Positions 16,300-28,763 of a stretch of 28,763 nt of DNA are shown here, piece by piece (position 1 is the first letter of the stretch; each line of letters starts with the position of its first letter). The notes under the pieces are model-generated. The model saw only the letters and a list, made by a program, of their open reading frames with translations, did no database searches and was not told where the DNA came from. Origin of the DNA: Chrysomallon squamiferum (taxonomy: Eukaryota > Mollusca > Gastropoda > Neomphalida > Peltospiridae); contig CM022674.1 in assembly GCA_012295275.1 (NCBI GenBank), positions 812,501-841,263 on the forward strand, read 5' to 3'. The position numbers and the translations under genes are program-made.

Positions 16300-16940
16300 G
16301 TATGTATGTATGTATGTTTCTTAGGATTTTGAGTATTCTCTGTCTTATATGTACGTCTGAATAGACTCTGCACTTAGACAATATTCGGGAACGCACTGGC
16401 GCAGGAGGACAAAATTCAATCACGAGAAATGCTGGTGTTGTTTTTGTAGAGTTTTCTTTGGGTTTTTTTGTTGGTTTTTTCTTTTTTGGGCGACTTTTAT
16501 TATTTATTTATTTATTTATCATTGTTATTATTATTACTTCATTTTTTCATACTATTATTTTTTTTTTATTATTATTATTATTATCATTTCTTTTCTCTTT
16601 TTTTTTTCATTTATTTCAAATCACTTCAGTATAAAATAAAACAAAAAATTCATATTTGATTATTTTCCCAAGATCCTGCTCATCCTAGTGATTCTGTTTT
16701 TAACAGACACAATCTTCCCTGAGTCGACTACAAGCTCTCAGTAATTCTTCATCCATCATATCTTAAACAACATATAAAAATAAAAAAAAAAAAAATTATT
16801 TAAAACTCGCCACCCTACACGTAACTTGAAAAGAAACACGTAGATAATTTATACTCTGTCGCTGCTATCCGACAAAAAAAAACTAAAAAAAAATAAATAA
16901 ATAAATAAAAAAATTATTTCAATGACAGAAAATAAAACTA
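16300..16940. other. Intergenic sequence downstream of gene B
   Basis: It holds (TATG)n, a CACTGGCGCAGGAGGACAAA block (16393-16412) shared with gene C's 3' flank, (TTAT)n and T-rich runs and A-rich runs. No gene is seen. Confidence 0.6.
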
Positions 16941-16942
16941 TA

Positions 16943-17107
16943 CAGGGGCGAATCCAGAAAGTTTTAAAGAGGGTGGTTCACCAGTGTTGTAAATGCTATA
17001 CTGTTTATTCAAAATGGATTATACAGAAATACAATGAAAGAAACATGATGGCAGAGAGGTGGGTACATGTAGGAGTTCTTTCTCCCACCCTCTGGACCCG
17101 CCCTTCA
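16943..17107. mobile_element. MITE-like element with short imperfect terminal inverted repeats
   Basis: The left end CAGGGGCGAATCCAGAAA and the right end CTCTGGACCCGCCCTTCAG are imperfect inverted repeats, and internal AGAGGGTGG / CCACCCTCT extends the pairing. Size is about 165 bp with no coding. Such ends are common in non-autonomous DNA transposons. A target-site duplication is not clear. Confidence 0.5.
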
Positions 17108-17280
17108 GATCTGTGAGGGTAGAAACTTTTCTTTGTGTACGTTTCACGTATTTCGCAATACTTCAAATCAAAAAGCAATTAAAATGTAAAGTTGTTCGGG
17201 CGCGAACTGAAAGCAGGCGGTTTATTATTGTTAGGATATTTCCTACCCAAGAAATATGGCTGTTCCTGTGTCGATATTGA

Positions 17281-17285
17281 AAAAG

Positions 17286-17319
<34 letters not shown>
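17281..17319. repeat. Poly(A) run
   Basis: AAAAAG followed by an uninterrupted A run. It sits inside an otherwise CpG-richer segment and could be a retroposon tail or a simple repeat. Confidence 0.85.
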
Positions 17320-17321
<2 letters not shown>

Positions 17322-17831
17322 AAGAGAAAATCGCGTCGCGAAGGAACGCGCGTGACTGGCCGAGCAATGCCCGAGAGTGACGTCACTTTCTTGTAGACCA
17401 ATAGAAAGTGTGCGATTGAAAGGTCGAACCCGGCCGAATGATGATTCGGAATTAATGACGAAATGTGTCGAACAATGAAAGAGCAATAACACGGGATTTG
17501 TTTGAATTGGTTGAAACCCTTTTCAAAAAGCACTACTTGAAAATGAGCTGAAGAACTTTTTATATTCTTTTTATTTGAATTTTATTTTTTTAAATGTTTA
17601 ACAGTAGCGAATTTCTCTTAGAAAATTCATGATTGAATGACGCCGTCTTGTTTGTTCGCTGCCTGCCGCACAAAAGAACGTTATGTAACCGTGTATTGAC
17701 GGCTACATAAGAAACAGTCGTGGTTCGGGTTTCGTTTTTCCAGTGAGAAGCAAACACGGATTTAACACTGACACTTTACGGGTGTATTTGGCTCGCAAGC
17801 GTTCTACCGAATGAAGGAGTAAATCGGACGA
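17320..17831 (+). promoter_or_regulatory. CpG-richer promoter-like segment
   Basis: It stands out from the AT-rich background: TCGCGTCGCG, GAACGCGCGTGAC, a perfect TGACGTCA (17378-17385), a CCAAT box (17398-17402) and many further CG dinucleotides. This is the typical make-up of a broadly active promoter and 5'UTR. The direction is inferred from the candidate exon that follows. Confidence 0.45.
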
Positions 17832-17851
17832 ATGCCATCTGAAAAGAAAAG
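17832..17851 (+). CDS. Candidate first coding exon fragment of an unrelated gene (MPSEKK..)
   Basis: ATGCCATCTGAAAAGAAAAG is followed directly by gtagga, a plausible donor, at the end of the CpG-richer segment. It would give MPSEKK plus two bases of the next codon. No second exon was identified in the window, and a 20-nt coding piece is weak evidence. It could equally be a non-coding first exon. Confidence 0.25.
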
Positions 17852-17859
17852 GTAGGAAA

Positions 17860-18856
17860 CTGTAAAAACATATTATCTGTGTGACCGTTCGTCTCTCTGT
17901 CTCTCTCTGTATTACATTCTCTCTCTTTCTTTCTAAACTCTGTCTATTTACATATATATATCTGTTTTCTCGATTTTAGACCATTCTCTCTGTGTCTTTT
18001 CTCTCTCGCTCTTTCCTTTTCTCTGTCTTACTCTTTTTTTTTCGATCTGTTTCTATTTTTCTTTCTCTCTCTCTCTCTCTCTCTCTCTAACACATACGTA
18101 CATACTGACTGGTTTAGTTGAGGTAAGTTTAAGACTTTTCTCTTCTTAATATTTCAGTTAGCTGTCAATCGAAAGCGGGTGGGTACCGGGGTATAATCTG
18201 GTGCTGGTATATTATCGAGTACTCAGATAAATGAAAGTGTAAACATACATAAATAAACACACACACATGCGCACACGCACGCACACACAAGCTCACGCAC
18301 ACATGCACACACACAACACAAGCAGGTAGCGCGCGGAAATACAAAGGATCATTAAAAACGTATTTTTTTGTGAACCTACAACATTATCGACTTACAAGCT
18401 TAATTTTTATTATAAACAATATTAGTAAACTATTAACTTAATAAAATATTTTAGTTGACATACTGTCTTAAAAAGTAACCTAACACCTCACTGAAATAAA
18501 ACAAAATAAAAATAAACAGTAAACCACTTCTAATTCCGACTAGCAGATTTGAACTCTTAACCCGCCTGTCTTTAACCACAGTATCATGAAAGGAGTAAGA
18601 CAGACTACGGTTTAGTTATTTGTGATGTCAAATTATACACGTGACAATGGGCTGGTTGTAAAAAATGCAGACTAACTTGTGTAAAGTGTCCTGTATCAGA
18701 TGAGCTCCATTCACTCATGAATATCATTGCCAGGTTTTATAAGCAGGTAGACTGAAGCAGATACCTGACATACCTGTCTTCGTTCATGTTTTATTTGTTT
18801 ATTTAACTAAGTACGCATTATAGAAGGTATAAAAATATTTGGTTGTTTGATTTATT

Positions 18857-18908
<52 letters not shown>

Positions 18909-19089
18909 AGATATGTAAGAATGTTTTACGTAACATTTGTGTATCTGTGGGTAACCAGGTGTTAAATGCATACGTGCATGTAAGAATGTATGTATTTATA
19001 TACGTATATATATTTATATGTATGTATATGTTTGTGTATATGTATATATCTATATATATCAATGAATGCATGTCTCTATTTGTAGATTA

Positions 19090-19121
<32 letters not shown>

Positions 19122-19860
19122 ACGTACGTACGTACATTTTTAATGAATATTTTAAACATAATCTCGTGATACAGTACAATGACCTAGAGGAAGAATTAAA
19201 AATAACAGTCATCAGACAGTTAGACTGTGTCCAGTCAGCTGCTTACAAATATTTTTGTAGATGTGAGAAACGCAGTAATTGTATATCAGTACAAACACAC
19301 GAACAGATACAGACAGACGGACATACACAAAACATTAAAAAAAAAATGCAACCCGAAAAAGAATCGGAAATAAATGTGGAATAAATACATTACTAGTTCA
19401 TCCATCCAAGCATCCATCTGTCTGTGATTTTATCTATTTTTATTTCCGTATTTATTTTATTATTTATTACGAACATTATTTTATTCTTGTATCAACTGGC
19501 TTTGTCGTTATTTATTTATTTAATTATTTATTTACTTGCTACTTTTATTAAACTTTTTCATTCTCACTGGATTTACTTTTGATTTGATTTTTGGCTGTTC
19601 TTTTTTGTTTTTGTTTTGTTTGATTGTTGATGTTGTTGTTTTTTTTTTGTTGGGGTGTTAATTTGAAAATATACAATATTTTTATATCTTCTTCATCATC
19701 ATTACATTCTTTTCTTCTTCTTCTTCTTCTTCTTCTTCTTCTTCTTCTTCTTCTTCTTCTATCAGTGTCCCTTCACGACAAAAAAACAACCAAAAAACAA
19801 AAAAAACAACAAAAAACCCCGAAAAAAACTGAATCAAGGTTACAAAATATCGAGTATAAA
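17860..19860. other. Intergenic or intronic sequence with (CT)n, (GT)n, (TATG)n and (TTC)n runs
   Basis: (CT)n at about 18060-18088, (AC)n at about 18255-18315, (GT)n at 18859-18907 and about 19099-19121, and (TTC)n at about 19707-19760. The stretch 19175-19276 reads YNDLEEELKITVIRQLDC after a possible acceptor, but nothing connects to it. Confidence 0.5.
18530..18600 (-). mobile_element. Possible tRNA-derived SINE head remnant
   Basis: On the minus strand TGTGGTTAAAGACAGG resembles an RNA polymerase III A box, and GAGTTCAAATCTG a B box, at tRNA-like spacing. Mollusc SINEs often start this way. No cloverleaf folds convincingly, so it is not called a tRNA gene. Confidence 0.3.
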
Positions 19861-19864
19861 TAAA

Positions 19865-20230
19865 CTCGTCAGCAAACGAGGAACGACTTCAGCGACGACG
19901 TCCAAACATCCAGTGTGTATTTTAGTTTTTGCTCCTGAAACCATTTCGCAAACAGGAACGTAATCTCCCGTGTCCAACCGACGCATCATTAGCGCCATAA
20001 ATTAGCACGTCGTTCGCGCAGACGTGAAACCGTGGCGCTGTCACGTGATCAAAAATGGCTGCACGGGGCGAAAGGTTACTCTGTTCTACACAGGCGTCGG
20101 GTGGAAAAGTTGTCTTTTGAAAAGATTCTGCAGTTTAAACGAGGTGCCGGAAACAGTCGTTTTTTTTGTCTCTGTGTTTGTTTATGTCCACTTTTCTTCG
20201 GGCGTCTCTCTCCGCTTCGTCAATAATCGT
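19865..20230. promoter_or_regulatory. CpG-richer block upstream of gene C
   Basis: It contains ACGTCGTTCGCGCAGACGTG, an E-box in GTCACGTGATC (about 20040-20050) and CAAAAATGGCTGC, which resembles a YY1 site. It is absent upstream of gene B. It could be a distal promoter of gene C or the 5' end of another transcript. Confidence 0.35.
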
Positions 20231-20286
20231 CTGATTATTTATTTATTTGTTTATTTATTTATTTATTTATTATTTTTAAAAATTTT

Positions 20287-20536
20287 CCTACATAAATAAG
20301 AACAACATCAACGACGGAAAAAAAAAAAAACGATGACAATGATAATAATGATGATGGTGATGATGATGATGAAATAATGATAGAGAAGATTTTATCAACA
20401 ATTTGTTGAATTTTTTTTATCTAATAGAATTACTATTTATTCTCTACCCATTCAAGCAGTTTGCGGTGAACAACGGGACCAGTTTGAAGAGACAGACTAG
20501 TTGTTATTTTCACACACATTACTCTAGCTAGATCAG
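20287..20536 (+). promoter_or_regulatory. Presumed proximal promoter and 5'UTR of gene C
   Basis: It aligns to the same block upstream of gene B, but homology stops at about 20287. Upstream of that the sequence is unrelated, with a (TTTA)n run and then a CpG-richer segment. The duplication breakpoint therefore lies about 250 bp from the start codon, and distal regulation of gene C may differ from gene B. Confidence 0.45.
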
Positions 20537-28126
<7,590 letters not shown>

Positions 28127-28141
28127 AGATTAAAAAATCGA

Positions 28142-28147
28142 AATAAA
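28142..28147 (+). terminator. AATAAA polyadenylation signal of gene C
   Basis: AATAAA lies 15 nt after the stop, in TCGAAATAAAATG, conserved with gene B. A (TATG)n tract follows in both genes. Confidence 0.5.
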
Positions 28148-28149
28148 AT

Positions 28150-28763
28150 GTGTTTTTTTATTTATGTATGTATGTATGTATGTGTGTGTGTATGTAGCTT
28201 ACGATTTTGAATATTCTCTGTCTTATGTACGTCTTTGTACATAGACGCACTGGCACAGGAGGACAAAGTTCAATCACGATGCCGCTGACGAGACTGGAAC
28301 GTATGACACACATTCGCCCGCACTCCGAAGGCGGACGATGTAAGAATTATGACAACTTTAAAAAAAGTTAAATGTATATATGTATGTATGTATGTATATA
28401 TTTATGTATGTATGCATGTTTGTATGTATGTATGTATGTATGTATGTATGTATGTATGTATGTATGTATGTATGTATGTATGTATGTATGTATGTTTGTA
28501 TGTATGTATGTATGTATGTTTGTATGTATGTATGTATGTATGTATGTTTGTATGTATGTATGTATGTATGTATGTATGTATGTATGTATGTATGTATGGG
28601 ACGTGCATGCTTCAAATACAAAAGAAACAGAGCGAGTTTGTGTGTCTGCGATGTACATAGATAGACAGAACGATAAAAGAACGAAGGCTAGGTGCTGCTT
28701 TAGGTAAGGAAGGAGAGAGTGAGAGAGAGACGAAGAGGGAACGTCAGAGAGAGACAGATAGAG
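28150..28763. repeat. Gene C 3' flank with a long (TATG)n tract
   Basis: A CACTGGCACAGGAGGACAAA block (28248-28267) shared with gene B's 3' flank is followed by (TATG)n at about 28373-28597 with occasional TTTG steps. The tail is GA-rich. No gene is seen. Confidence 0.85.

Noticed and set aside
18530-18600. Functional tRNA gene on the minus strand
   Set aside because: A- and B-box-like words are present but acceptor and anticodon stems do not pair convincingly. At most a SINE relic.
19100-19384. 94-codon frame containing YNDLEEELKITVIRQLDC
   Set aside because: Starts in a (GT)n repeat and ends in A-rich sequence. A possible internal exon (19175-19274) cannot be joined in frame to the MPSEKK candidate.

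Overview
The window is eukaryotic, intron-containing, AT-rich animal DNA with very dense microsatellites ((TATG)n/(ATAC)n, (TTAT)n, (ATT)n/(GTT)n, (AG)n, (GATA)n). GT-AG introns, short exons, AATAAA signals and this repeat landscape suggest an invertebrate, most likely a mollusc and perhaps a cephalopod such as an octopus. The taxon is an inference from sequence style, not from a search.

The core content is a cluster of one gene family in several states of preservation. Two genes can be assembled completely on the + strand: gene B (9781-16257, 7 coding exons, 386 aa) and gene C (20537-28126, 7 coding exons, 388 aa). Their exon phases agree and exon lengths match except for the last exon (474 versus 480 nt). 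Each encodes a predicted type II membrane protein: a short cytosolic N-terminus, one transmembrane anchor, a stalk, and a lumenal glycosyltransferase-like domain of the DUF1647 type. Motifs include VTFVTAASSNHF, FYFYDLGL, the CxC-EFRSFPFD block, GYAWKPIIIQ, LLIWTDASIRF and KCHRFDQAAITLIL. The long open frames visible in the raw sequence are only fragments of these spliced genes.

Three further family pieces exist. The 3' end of the last exon of copy A lies on + at 1264-1533, next to a run of N. An inverted, frameshifted and truncated last exon (copy D) lies on - at 5077-5508. A dead promoter plus exon 1 (copy E) lies at about 7702-8420, with ATG changed to ATA and the GT donor changed to AT.

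Layout. 1-1063: microsatellites and part of a dispersed element. 1064-1263: assembly gap. 1264-1600: copy A 3' end. 1900-4420: diverged repeats, a 163-bp near-identical direct repeat and a decayed minus-strand coding sequence of unknown family (2701-3323). 5077-6650: pseudogene D and an element carrying a 34-bp-period array of cAMP-response-element (TGACGTCA) octamers. 7702-8420: copy E relic. 8500-9400: degenerate satellite and microsatellites. 9427-16270: gene B. 16300-20290: intergenic, with a MITE-like element (about 16943-17107), a CpG-richer segment with CCAAT and CRE sites that may hold the first exon of an unrelated gene (17320-17851), and a second CpG-richer block just upstream of gene C. 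20287-28147: gene C. 28150-28763: microsatellite.

The most interesting points are the reconstructed tandem family with graded decay; the CRE-array element recurring beside three family copies; the long same-strand (AG)n tracts bracketing exon 5 in both genes; and the near-identity of the last-exon core across all four copies while the C-terminal tail diverges. No protein or repeat database was searched. All family assignments are by recognition.
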